A DNA stretch of 64,000 nucleotides from Takakia lepidozioides (lineage: Eukaryota; Streptophyta; Takakiopsida; Takakiales; Takakiaceae): NCBI GenBank assembly GCA_030704615.1, contig CM060733.1:4030001-4094000 (forward strand), read 5' to 3'. A program made the position numbers and the translations under genes. The notes under the pieces were generated by a model that worked only from the letters and a program-made list of their open reading frames with translations, made no database searches and had not been told where the DNA came from. Of the stretch, positions 37,180 through 47,749 are shown one piece after another. Numbering within the stretch: the stretch's first letter is position 1; every line of letters starts with the position of its first letter.

Positions 37180-38185
37180 TTGCCCCTAGGTCTCCAAAGC
37201 CTCCATCCCGCGCCCTTGCTATGCATACCCTGCAATCATCACACTCCACGACACCACATGTCGTTCAGCCATACTGTCAAACACTCCCTTTGCATCCTCA
37301 ATGCACCCACATTTGGCATACATGTCCACCAGGGCAGTGTTCAGAATGACATCAGGTGCAAGTCCAGATTTGATGATGTCACCATGGATCTCTTTGCCCT
37401 TTTCCAGGGCTGCCAGGCTTGCACAAGCATTGCAAACACACACAAACATGATCTGGATACACTTCACCCCTGCCCCCATCATAGGTCTCCAAAGCCTCCA
37501 TCCCGTACCCCTGCTGTGCATACCTTGCGAGCATCGCGTTCCACGACACCACATCTCGTTCAGCCAGAGTGTGGAATACTCCCTTCGCATCCTGAATGCA
37601 CCCACATTTGGCAAACCTATCAGTTTAGGATGACAATCTGGTACAATTCCAGCTTTGACGATGTCAGCATAGACCTCTTTCCCCTTTTCCAGGGCTCCCA
37701 GGCTTGCACACGCATTGCAAACACCAACAAAGGTGATGTGGTTGGGCTTCACCGGCCCTTCGCGCAGCATTTGCTCATAGGTCTCCAAAGCAGTCCTACC
37801 ACACCCATGTTAAATCCTGCCAACATTATATTCAACGTGATCAAAGTTCGTTGAGGCATTCCGTTGAACACTCGGTGTGCATTCATGATGCTCCTGCACT
37901 CAACATACATGTTCACAAGGGTGTTGAGGAGAAAAACACTTGGCTTGAATCCACTTTGGATAATGTGAGTGTGCACCTGCTTTCTAGCTTCCAGACCCTT
38001 CATTTTGACGCACTTACGTAAGAGACAGACATACATATCTGAATCTGCTGAAATGCTCCTTGGTTTAAAGGTTGTAGAGCCTCTTTCAGTGTGCCTGCCT
38101 CACAAAGCATCTTCACATGCCCAGAAGAGCCAAAAGAGGCATTATGGACTCCCTCTCTTGATCCTCTTTTAGAAGCTGTGGTCAT
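37180..38185 (-). pseudogene. PPR (PLS-class) gene, N-terminal half, frameshifted
   Basis: On the minus strand the order is a leader (MTTASKRGSREGVHNASF), CEAGTLKEALQPLNQGAF, MYVCLLRKCVKMKGLEARKQ, HIIQSGFKPSVFLLNTLVN, then repeats with ACASLGALEKGKEVYADIV and ACASLAALEKGKEIHGDIIK, ending NTALVDMYAKCGCIEDAKGV and VVSWSVMIAGYA. This is the usual start and repeat order of a PLS-type editing factor. At least three frameshifts are needed to join the blocks, and everything after the fourth or fifth repeat is missing. Confidence 0.85.
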
Positions 38186-38212
38186 GGTTGAGGTGCCTGA
38201 TTTAAATCAGGG

Positions 38213-38653
38213 CTACCAGGCCTGCAATGCACACAAACATGATGTGGCCGGGCTGAACCCCTTCCGGCCCATCATTTGCTCATAGGTCTCCAAAGCCTCC
38301 ATCCCACGTCCTTGTTGTGCATACCCTGCAAGCATCGCACTCCACGACACCACATCTCGTTCAGCCATAGTGTTGAACACTCCCTTTGCATCCTCGATGC
38401 ACCCCCATTTTGCATACATGTCCACTAGGGTATTGTTCAAAATGACATTTGGTACAATTCCAGCTCTGAAGGTGTCACCATGGACCTCCTTCCCCTTTTC
38501 CAGAGCTGCCAGGGCAGTGTTTAGAATGACATTAGATACAATTCCAGCTTTGATGATATCCCCATGCACCTCTTTGCCCTTCTCAAGGGCTGCCAGGCTT
38601 GCACAAGCATTGCAATGCACACATGGGACAAAGTAGAACAACAAGAAACCCAC
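38213..38653 (-). pseudogene. PPR repeat fragment with internal duplication
   Basis: A single minus-strand frame reads ACASLAALEKGKEVHGDII, then VILNTALAALEKGKEVHGDT, NNTLVDMYAKWGCIEDAKGV and VVSWSAMLAGYAQQGRGMEA. The ALEKGKEVHGD...VILNxxL block is present twice in tandem with a partial repeat deleted between, which looks like unequal exchange within the repeats. It sits immediately 3' of a splice donor of the neighbouring acidic gene and so may have inserted in that gene's intron. Confidence 0.8.
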
Positions 38654-38679
38654 ATCACAGAGGAGAGAGAGGTTCTCAC

Positions 38680-40990
38680 CTTATCACGACCTTCGACAAA
38701 CACAGGAATGGGTTGGTTGGTGTCAAGAGGGCAAGGTCGGATTCGGCGGCCACTAGAATCAACAGGAGTGGATGCAAGCATACACTTTCTTTTCTTTGTC
38801 ACTGACAGAGGAGCTTCCTCCTCTTCTTGGCCTACCACTTCGGGCATCAGCTCCTGCTCCTTCAAAGGATTCTCCTTATGTGTGATAAGTGCATGTGCCT
38901 CATCTCAAACTTGTCTCTCTGATAAGAATGCTTTGCTTGGACATTCAACAATTGATTCATACCTGCTCTCGGGCTGGGGCCAGGCACACACACATCAGAA
39001 ATGAAGACATAGGATATGCCACCAGCTGTAACCCTTGGCCATAATACATTAAGGGCGTACTCCCTGCAGGATGCCTTTCTGGAGCTATTGTAAGGCTTTG
39101 AACCACAATATATAAAACCAGGTCAAGAGTGCTGAATTGCTTACAACAATCCCAAAAAAAGGAACACATGAGTAAGAGAGAGAGAGGGTAGACCCTGGCT
39201 GAAACAGACAAGCCAGAAAGAGCAGAAAAGACTGCATACCTCTCTATGGGACAACTGCTGATCCATGCTTGGGTCAACTGGGAGAGAGGAACTCTCTGCA
39301 CACAAGGAGGCCATCATTTGCTGGCGACTGAGGGTTTTCCCTTGTAACATCATACGTTCTTGGAAGCTCAAAGTTTCAGCATGCATCTTATCTCCCACTG
39401 TCCTCTCAAGAGGAGACTCTACCACCGTCTCCAATACCTTCCCATTTAGGCTCTCTGTGTGCTCAATATCTGTAAACTTATCTAGTTTCAAAGCCTCTGA
39501 GAGTGCTGCCCCATTTTCTGGTTGTAGTCCCCCTGTTTGCTCTGGATCTATGCTTAAGGTCTGCATAGGAGCCTCAACCTCCTTTCCCAGAGCTGATGAA
39601 TGGTCAGAGTGTATTGCTGCAGCCATCGCTTCTTCTTTGTGGAGCATGGATACCATATCATGTATATCTGATGAATTCTCCACTAATTTTTCTTCGTTTT
39701 CTGCAGATGCAACTTCCTCCATTCTTGTAGCTTTCACTTTTAGGAATGCCTCTTGCACTCTTACACACTGACCATTCATAACTTCTCCATGTTGGCCCCA
39801 GGTCTGCAATACATCCTCTTCGTTGTCTTGCTGCCATGAAACCTTTGCTTTCTCAAAAATATCAGTCAGAGTCCCCATGACGGTAGGGTTGGAGTCTGCT
39901 ACTGTTCCTTCTCTTGGACTGCTGAGTGAACTTTCCTTCATCAAAGGGGCAATTTGATATGTCGATGCTACCGGGGTGCTGGGTAAAAGCTCAGACTGCA
40001 TTGTGTGTATCTCAGGCTGAGTTGCCTTTGTGTCCATTTCACTCGGTGATAGTGCAGGTGTAACTCCCTCTGCTCATGCTGAGACAATCTCAGACTCTTT
40101 GAGGTTCAATAGCAAGCCCTCTCTCTCAGATGCATTTCCCTTCTGTGATTTGGATTGTGAAGGATGTGGCTCTTCGGCAGTTGCAATATAAGCAATGTCG
40201 TCCTCCATCTTATCAAGCAGACATTGTGAATTCCCTGCCTTTTGGAATATTGCTCGCTCCAATATGGGAAAAAGATCTTGCTCTCCCTCAGCAGGTCCAT
40301 CTTCCACGAACATTGTGCACTCAACCCTCATAGCATCACCTTGATGCTCTTCAGTTTTCAAATAGAGGGATCTATCATCCATCCTCTCCACTATAGACTG
40401 TGTCTCCGAATCTAGGACCTCTGCAGAAGCAGTCAGCTGGGGTCTGCCTCCTCTCTCTACCACATTTTCCTCTGTCAAACCTTTGTCCCCTTCAACCTCG
40501 AGCTTCTCTTGTTCAGACACTTCTTCCATACTTACCAGCTCAATAACTTCAGACGTCATTCCCTGCTCATTAACAGCAACCTCCTCTACTTTGTGAATGT
40601 CGTCTTGTTCCTTGACAGTATCTCCCTTTGGCTCCCTCAAAATAGAGTACATTTGTCTAGCAAAGTGAGCATGCTTATTACCATCTAGTATCTCTTTCTT
40701 GGAAATCCTTTCCAGCTCCATGGCTGCAGACTCCCCTTCCTTAGAAATTTTGGCCTTCTTGAAACACCCACCTCAGTACTTTTGGTGTTCTATGTAAGAT
40801 CTATCTGGTCCACCTTAGAAACACATGGGTTGCTCTTCACAGTTGCCTCCTCCTCCATACACTTTAAGCCACCATCTGCAATCCCTCCCACTTCACTTGT
40901 GAGAGGGCAAAACAGGCTGAAATCGGTCAAAGAAGAAGGTGCCCTCACCACATTGTCCTTGAGCTTGTGTCATGACTTGACCGACCATCA
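38680..40990 (-). pseudogene. Gene for a long acidic, Glu/Ser-rich protein, interrupted by TGA codons
   Basis: An upstream piece (LTDFSLFCPLTSEVGGIADG) precedes ATG 40721 (MELERISKKEILDG). From there one frame runs to about 39240 with a single TGA at 40074-40076 and ends at a GTATGC donor. A second exon, about 38962-38680, starts after an AG acceptor (YESIVECPSKAFLSERQV), has another TGA, and ends VFVEGRDK at a GTGAGA donor. The protein is rich in Glu, Ser and Met, low in aromatic residues and probably disordered. VTKKRKCML resembles a nuclear signal. I recognise no family. Long frame coherence suggests a real gene decayed recently, or a duplicate. Confidence 0.5.
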
Positions 40991-41149
40991 ACCCAAAAAG
41001 ACCTCTTGTGTGTGCTACTTGTGTCTGTAGTCAGGTAATGTCGGATTGGTCTGTGAGATCGAACCACCACGGTGCAGATGAGTAGGCAGAGATTGAAACA
41101 CGGCCTGCTAAGACCAAGCTAACTCTCCCAAGAACGGCGAGCTCGCAAG

Positions 41150-42060
41150 AATGTTGCGAGCTTCTCCTCGTCTCATCTCCTCCTCCTCTCCTCCTTCCTG
41201 AATCATTTGCTCAACACCTCCATCCCACGCCTCTGCATATCCTGCGATCATCGCGTTCCATCCCTCGGCTACATGGTGTGGCGCAGGAGACAAAAAAAAC
41301 GCCAAGTCCCAGCCCTCCTTTGTGTTCACGATTACCCTAATGGGCAACCTTATTAGCAACTTTTTAACTTTTTTAATCCTAATGGGCAACTTATTAGCAA
41401 CTTTTTGACTTTTTAACCTTTTGCACTTTAATTCATTCTAGGTCAAATGCTAAAATCCTGCTACCAGACTTGTCTAGAAAACCAAAACACCACGTAAACA
41501 AACATTTGATAGTGGTAGTTAAATATATTACCATTGGGCTGGTTTGAACACTTGCTAGTAAAAACTTTCACTTTGAGTTATTGAAATTGAAATATACATT
41601 ATAAATTATATTTTCATAATTACAGCTGTCAATGTTTGACTTAGGGATGGTAGAATAAAGGACTCCGTAATGAAACTTTTGATAGTTGTAGTGAATTGTT
41701 CTATTAATATCAGCACATTTCACTACGTGGTGCTAGAAATAGTGAAAAGTGGCAAATAGTGAAATTCATAGTAAAATACCGACGGTGCTGAGTGTTGTAG
41801 TGCCTCGTTGTGTCTATCCTTGCCCCTTCCTGCATGCTCAAGAATAGGTCTGCAAAGCCTCCATCCCACGCCCCTGCACATCCTGCGATCGTTGCGTTCC
41901 ATGCTCTAGGCTTGTGGATACTAAGAAAACATATGGTGTGGCGGGAGACAAAAAAACCCAAAAGGAGGCCAAGTCCTAGCCCTCTGTTCACGGCTGGCAC
42001 CCTAATGGGCAACCCTATAAGCAATTTTTTGAATTTTTTTAACCTTTTGCACTTTGATCA
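41150..42060 (-). repeat. Direct repeat pair of a PPR-derived fragment
   Basis: The segments at about 41200-41400 and 41835-42060 share CTCCATCCCACGCC, CATCCTGCGATC, ATGGTGTGGCG, GAGACAAAAAAA and CACCCTAATGGGCAACC. On the minus strand each encodes a scrap of a PPR repeat (WNAMIAGYAEAWDGG and WNATIAGCAGAWDGG) fused to unrelated sequence (LIRLPIRVIVN / LIGLPIRVPAVN). The fusion is common to both copies, so a chimeric unit was duplicated or mobilised. Confidence 0.65.
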
Positions 42061-42419
42061 TTGATGAATGAACTTATCCAATGGATGAATACATTCGTGT
42101 ATGTGCCTTCAAAATGACACGTGTAGTGATGCAATCGTATAATTAGAGCTCTGAAACCATATTCAGTCATGAAGTCATACGATTCTAGGAAAATTCATCC
42201 ACGTGTAGTCCTCCATATGACGCGAGTCATATAAACCATCCCTGTCATCATGGTCAACAATGTTTGACCAATGCTCCCTACCATTCCAGAGTCATATAGT
42301 GATATCCATTACTACAGAGTGATAAAACTATGACTGCAGCGTTCTGTAGTCGTGTACCTAATGCCGTTTTTATGACTCCGCAAAGGCCGTAGTCCTAAAA
42401 ATGCTCATCTCTTGTAGTG

Positions 42420-43560
42420 TTTCTTCGTGAAATTGCTTCGTCCAGTGACGGGAGATCTCCCGTCGATCCTTTGTCGAGAGATCTCCCGTCGTTCGTTTAG
42501 CGGGATACATCCGGCGGTAAATTAAGTTCAATCAGGACACTAGTGATACCCAGGTGATTAACCACACATTCATTACGGGGATTTCAAGAGTGCCTGAACA
42601 GACTTACCTTGTAAACCACAAGACTTTATGCAACACTGGCAATGTTGGATAAGATCTTGTAGTTAACTTGGTAAGTATGGCCAGACAGAAAACTTGAAGT
42701 ATTTCCCAGATTGTGAGAGGATATTTTTTCGTCCTCGTAATTGTAAAAGTGAAACAAGCACAATGTTGGATGCTGCAATTGTAGGCCTCAACGCTCGTCT
42801 TGATTCTATTTAGGCAAGATTCCCTGCATTAATTCCACGGTCATAGGACCATCCACGGTTATAGGCGGCGCATGTTAATGCTAACGTGGCAGATGACGGA
42901 CAGTGCCACGTCATCATTTACCGCCACATCAACATGCTGACATGACGCTCACGCCACGTCAGCGTGTGTGCAGGCTCACGCCACGTCAGCTGGCGTGAGC
43001 GTATGCTCGCGCGCTCACGCGCAACGCTCACGCCATTGCGTCGTTGCTCACGTGGGTATCAGTAGTGTTTTTGAAACAGTAGTCTAGCGCGAGGTTCATC
43101 TCAAATGATTGTTCAAATGAATGGTCAAAAGGTCGTTCACTGGATTTCTGCCAAAAACACTTTCAACCCATCATCATTCTTAGCAGTGACAATTCAGCTT
43201 GTGCATGGCCATACTTACATGAAAGCCACATTACATCGCCAGTCTATAATATAAAGACTTGTGTCGCCCTCTGTAAGTATTTGGCTGCACTCCAAATGTC
43301 CCGTCATGAATGTTATGGATCACTTGGGTATCAGTAGCGTGTCGTGCCAGCCAAGTCCTACTCGAGGTTCATCTTGAAATACTTGAATGGTCAATGGACC
43401 GGTAGGGAGAAGGTTTCAATGATCCAAATTCTACGAACTGGATATAGAGAAAGGCACAGATGAACCTGGAAAAAGAAAGAAGGGAGGTCTCCCGTAGAAG
43501 GAGGTCGAAAAATCGCTTGGAAAATATGGTGACTTCATACGCACACTTTCAAACCATCAT
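42420..43560. repeat. Subterminal tandem repeats, left flank
   Basis: Units contain GTGATTAACCACACATTC, GGGGATTTCAAGAGTGC, ACCACAAGACTTTATG and AAGATCTTGT, matching the loop at 53.73-53.89 kb in direct orientation. The part at 43190-43330 is the reverse complement of 54380-54520. A second tandem pair starts CACGTGGGTATCAGTAG near 43047 and CACTTGGGTATCAGTAG near 43322. Palindromes: a perfect 18-mer GACGGGAGATCTCCCGTC at 42447-42464, a variant at 42473-42490, and GGGAGGTCTCCCGT at 43482-43495. Confidence 0.65.
42884..43062. repeat. GC-rich CTCACGCCACGTCAGC palindromic block
   Basis: Multiple copies of CTCACGCCACGTCA and GGCGTGAGC lie head-to-head and tail-to-tail. Words such as GCTCACGCC and CTCACGTGGG recur, inverted, at the inner end of the element (53.22-53.36 kb) and at the start of the right arm. 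Confidence 0.6.
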
Positions 43561-45906
43561 CTAAAGCAATATGAGACGCAACATCAACTCCCATTTGTCC
43601 GGACCCTTGCCACCAACCCCACCTCGTAAGAAATCACGGTATCGGGTTTGTTGTTGCAAGGCACGTATCAAATCATCTATTGTTGCCACATACAAATCCC
43701 GACCTCGTTTCCCAGACTGCTGCAACCATGCGTTGTGCACAGTTTCTGCCAAATTGCAAGATGGCGTGTCCGCCATTTCCTCAATGGACATGTTCTGCAA
43801 AGTGCAGAACCACACTTCAAAACAGTGAACAGAAAACAACATAAAGAAAGCGAGGACACAATAAAATGGAAAGCAAATGTATGAATAAAGCAATAAATAT
43901 AAGCCTCGTACAAATGGCATGGCTGCTCCCCACTGTCTATACCAGAAGTGCCAAAATGCCAGCCAATCTTCCAATGCTCTCATACTCTCAAGTGATTCAG
44001 CTCCAGAAGAGAACCACCAGGCACGAATTGTCTGAAACAAAGTGTCCGCCTCCTTCATTGTTTTAGCATCTTTGTACTCTTTGCACAATTTACGGTGCCG
44101 AGTCTGCATCTCTGGTTTGATGTCCGACTTTGTATGTTTTTCCAGAGATTGTGTCCAATGGAATAGACATGTACGCTCTCCTCCTGGCATAGGCACTTTT
44201 GGGTCGCCCGATCCGAAGACAATACAAACAACATTGAAATTTGCTTGAGCACTATCCGCCATGAAACCTGCGAAATTTGGAGATGGCAGCCCATGACACG
44301 TATCAGGGAATTCCACATGAGCTTCTGGGATTTCGTATCCTCGGATTGCATGTCACAAACTGCAATTGTCATAACTCGTTGGTACACTAGATCGTAGACA
44401 TGACAAGCCATTGTCGTCTAATCCTTCACTCGTTTCACATGATCAAACATAAGAAAAAGTTCTGCAAGTCCCCAGTCTTCTGCATCCGCTTCACGAGCCT
44501 AACCCCACTGCCCTCCCCAACAGTCGACATTTTGAAAAGAAAAACTTTGATGGCACCTTGACCTGGGAATACATTGTCCTGGATGTAATCGTACTTGCTC
44601 ACTCGTTTCAATTCCAAAATGTTGTCTATGTAGCCTCTGATCCCAGAGCCCATTCTCAATGCATGATCTGATGCCGAATGTTAGGTGAACTTAAAGTGGG
44701 AGAAATGATCCATGACCAGGTCCAATGCTTGCACCGTCAAGTTAGTCCCCACAGAATCCCCTTCACTCAAAATATAGCTTTCCAAGAAGGACTTGCTTGC
44801 GCCAAGAGCAATTGCAGATGTTGTTGCGGATGGGTTTCTCCCGAACTCCGTTTAATTAACCTCGATACTGTCTCAACACTCTCCCTGTAATCCCCCTTCG
44901 AGACAGGATGGTTATGGAATCCGAAATGCACACAAGCTATTGTCATTGTTTTCAAATGGTGGACAACATAGTACATTCTTGCTCCGCAGAGCGCCAAGCA
45001 GGATGGCACAAGTTTGCAGAATTTGCAGACGAAAGTGTTTGCGGTGGAGGGGCAGTCCCAGGCTGAAATGGATTTTCCGCCAGACCCTCCCATTCGCTTT
45101 GATTATGAACCCCAGACTGAAGAAAGTGTCTGCAATTCAAATTATCACACCTAAGGTGTCCATTGCAAACTGTCCTCCTGAAAACAAGCTTGTCATCATT
45201 CTGAATATTGGATGTTTTTGTCTGCACCACGGGGGTGTCGTCGTGTTTCTTGTCCATTCCATGCATCATGATTGTTACACCTCCAACTCGCGGAGGAGGA
45301 GGCAGCTCGAATAGGATATCGCCATCAAAAGTCTCCGGGCAAGAACTTACAGGCACCTGCTTCAAAGATTCCCAATCAATTCCCGCAACTCACTTTTGAA
45401 TCCAACCATTCCTCCCATCGCCCGCAATTTTGGAATGACACTACAAATCTCTTCTTCATCAGCTTCCAACCACAGTAGGAAGGACTGGATTTGGAATTTC
45501 ACTTATGTCATCATCGGAAGAATCCGAAAACTCAACGATTGGAGTGGAGGACGTCTGTTCTTTTTTCACTACCACCTCCCTCTTGTCTTCAACGACCGAA
45601 AGCAGCAGTCCCGGGCGTCACATATGACCCAAGGGACTTTCGCCGAGGCTCTAAGTACTCTGTATTGACCAGGACGCACTCTCCACTGGCTGATATGAGC
45701 CGTCTCATCACGGTTTTGGAAGAGTATTTCAACAACTTCCCTTTAAGAGCGTACACCTCTTTCTCCAAAAAGATGGAGCCATTCTGCAGCTGAAAACGGG
45801 TAGCCAAGACATGTTCCAGAACAATTGCAAATCCATTGTCAAGGACTTCCTGGGAGAACGGCACTGGTTTGTCGTCAGAGAAGAACTCCGCTTCAGAGGA
45901 AGCCAT
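43561..45906 (-). pseudogene. Transposase-like protein with CxH...HxHP finger and candidate D-D-E triad, left copy
   Basis: The minus-strand start is ATG 45906 (MASSEAEFFSDDKPVPFS). A cysteine-rich stretch (CNGHLRCDNLNCRHF) is followed by MYYVVHHLKTMTIACVHFGF and HNHP near 44906, resembling the GCM/FLYWCH-type finger of Mutator-like transposases. Further on come IAVCDMQSED (Asp near 44353), GFMADSAQANFN (Asp near 44255), ERTCLFHWTQSLEKH and CNLAETVHNAWLQQSG (Glu near 43745). These are plausible D-D-E residues of an RNase H-fold transposase. An intron at 43795-43911 fits GT-AG. At least five frameshifts break the roughly 740-codon gene. I infer a MULE-related family; the exact superfamily is unsettled. 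Confidence 0.6.
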
Positions 45907-46758
45907 CTTCCTTCCTCGCGTACGTTTATACCTTGCTATCGTAGATATAGTGTAAATCGGTTTACTGATGTCTCCAGAACACAGTTGAAGAATGAGCAGA
46001 GAATATGGCGAAGGAAGCTCAGACAACGACTGTGCATATTATGTTATTCTTTCCAGATATGCAACCGTCCATTTTAATTACTTTCTTGTGGGCCCAGTGG
46101 TCAGAGTATCCCTAGGAGCAGTGTCGGCAGCTGTTAAACGTTAATCAGAACCTCATCAATAAAACCAATAATAAAGCCGACTTCCTGGAAGCATGCCACA
46201 GGATCTGAGGATGGGATTGCAGATTAAGTAAATGTATCTTTATACTACTACCAATGATCATGCGCACCTGGAAAGTTCCAATGTGAAACGAATGTGGGGT
46301 TTGGCTAACAAGGATGACCGTGTATGATATTCCAAATTTGTCATCAAACTCTCGTTCATTTACATTTATTTGTGTAAGACTGTGCGCCAAGATTTCTGGG
46401 ATTCGCTGTTATTTTTAAATATTGAAACCGTTCTAATAAAGAACACGCCGTTTATTTTGGGCGACACACGTCAGACATCCATAACTGAATACGAACAGCT
46501 GTACACCAATTGCTGGCATGTGCACTAATAAGGGAACGACTATGTGTAACGGTCACGCGAGAGGGAATCCGATGCTTCTAGAGACAAGCAACAACGCAGG
46601 CAATCCCGCAAGAAATCGGGAGTCACTGCGTTTTTCTACTTTTCGCGCTTAGAGAGAGAGTGGTAGTCAAGCTGGAGAGGGTTCCTTCTACAATACGAAA
46701 GAGAAGAAAGTCTCTTTATTTTACTTCCCTTAGAGAGAGACGCAGAGCAAGAGAGCAA
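45907..46758. promoter_or_regulatory. Divergent intergenic region (candidate bidirectional promoter), left copy
   Basis: About 850 bp separate the two start codons and are conserved in the right arm (62129-62975). The segment just upstream of the plus gene has GAGAGAGAG runs (46650, 46735). No unique TATA box stands out. Conservation of both ends of the divergent pair implies that shared control of the two genes is part of the element. Confidence 0.5.
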
Positions 46759-47126
46759 ATGACGAGGCGTCGTTTGTTGGAGAACACAGGGCCAAGGCAG
46801 CAGGTGAACGCGGAGACTGATTCACAAGAGCAGACGGAGACTGAGGCAGCGGCTGTGACACAGTCGGCGATAAGAGTGCGCCAGCCTGTGGATGCAGAGA
46901 TGATTCGCAGGGACACTGAAGGAGGTGGAAGCACGCGGAACGCCGAACCAGGAGAAGGTCCAGAAACCCTAGAGCAGACAGAAATTCCAGCAGATGTGAG
47001 AGGGAAGAGGAAAGCTGCAGAAGGGGATCCAATTTCAAAACCTAAGAAGGCGCCAGTAAGTTTTCTCTAACTTACATTTCATTGTTGAAGATCTGCGTAG
47101 AGATTGAGTGGAATGTCCCAGACAGG

Positions 47127-47749
47127 GATTGTCGCTACCGACCATCACACAACGGTGATTTGCTTTCTACTCCTCTGCTAAGGGTTTACCGCACAATGAG
47201 TGGGTGACTATCGGTACCGTCATTCACTGTTGTTCAGATCATACAGTCTGTCTGATTGCCTTTCAAGGAGTCCTTCCTCTTCCCTTCTTTAGCAGGAACT
47301 ACTGAATTGCGAGTGTCGTTAACGCCATTCGATTCTCCTCATGAGATTTATGTACCTATGTGTTTGAAGAGAGAGTGAGGGTCGGTATACCGTCAATCAT
47401 CGTTGTTCAGATCATACAGTCTGTCTGATTGTCATTCAAGCAGTCCTTCCTCTTCCCATGCTGCCGACGGTAATCACAATGGAGTCAATCTGAATAATCT
47501 GCACTTACTGTCCGCCCTAAACTATACTGAATGTCGTTGCCGCCAATCACTTACACATAGATGTCATTACACAACACCGATCCGGCAGGTCCTTATCTTT
47601 TGTGATTGTCGTTAACGCCGTTCGCTATCGCTCTCGCTTTTGTTTTGAATACGGCATGATCAGCTTTGCTTGTGTAGATTGTGCTGAATTGTTTCACACC
47701 ATTCATAGTGAGTTTCTTTGAGACAGAGTGATGGTCGTTACCGCCGTTC
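47127..47749. repeat. Seven 20-bp palindrome-related sites in intron 1, left copy
   Basis: Sites at 47127, 47206, 47311, 47379, 47530, 47604 and 47730 follow GAKTGTCGTTAACGCCRTTC; 47311-47330 reads GAGTGTCGTTAACGCCATTC. The centre TCGTTAACG or TCGGTACCG is self-complementary. A duplicated segment (GTTGTTCAGATCATACAGTC) carries two of them, at about 47230 and 47402. Sites are spaced 75-150 bp apart. Confidence 0.7.

Noticed and set aside
38680-40990. TGA read as selenocysteine in the acidic gene
   Set aside because: Land plants lack the selenocysteine insertion machinery, and no SECIS-like context was sought or seen. CGA-to-TGA decay is simpler.
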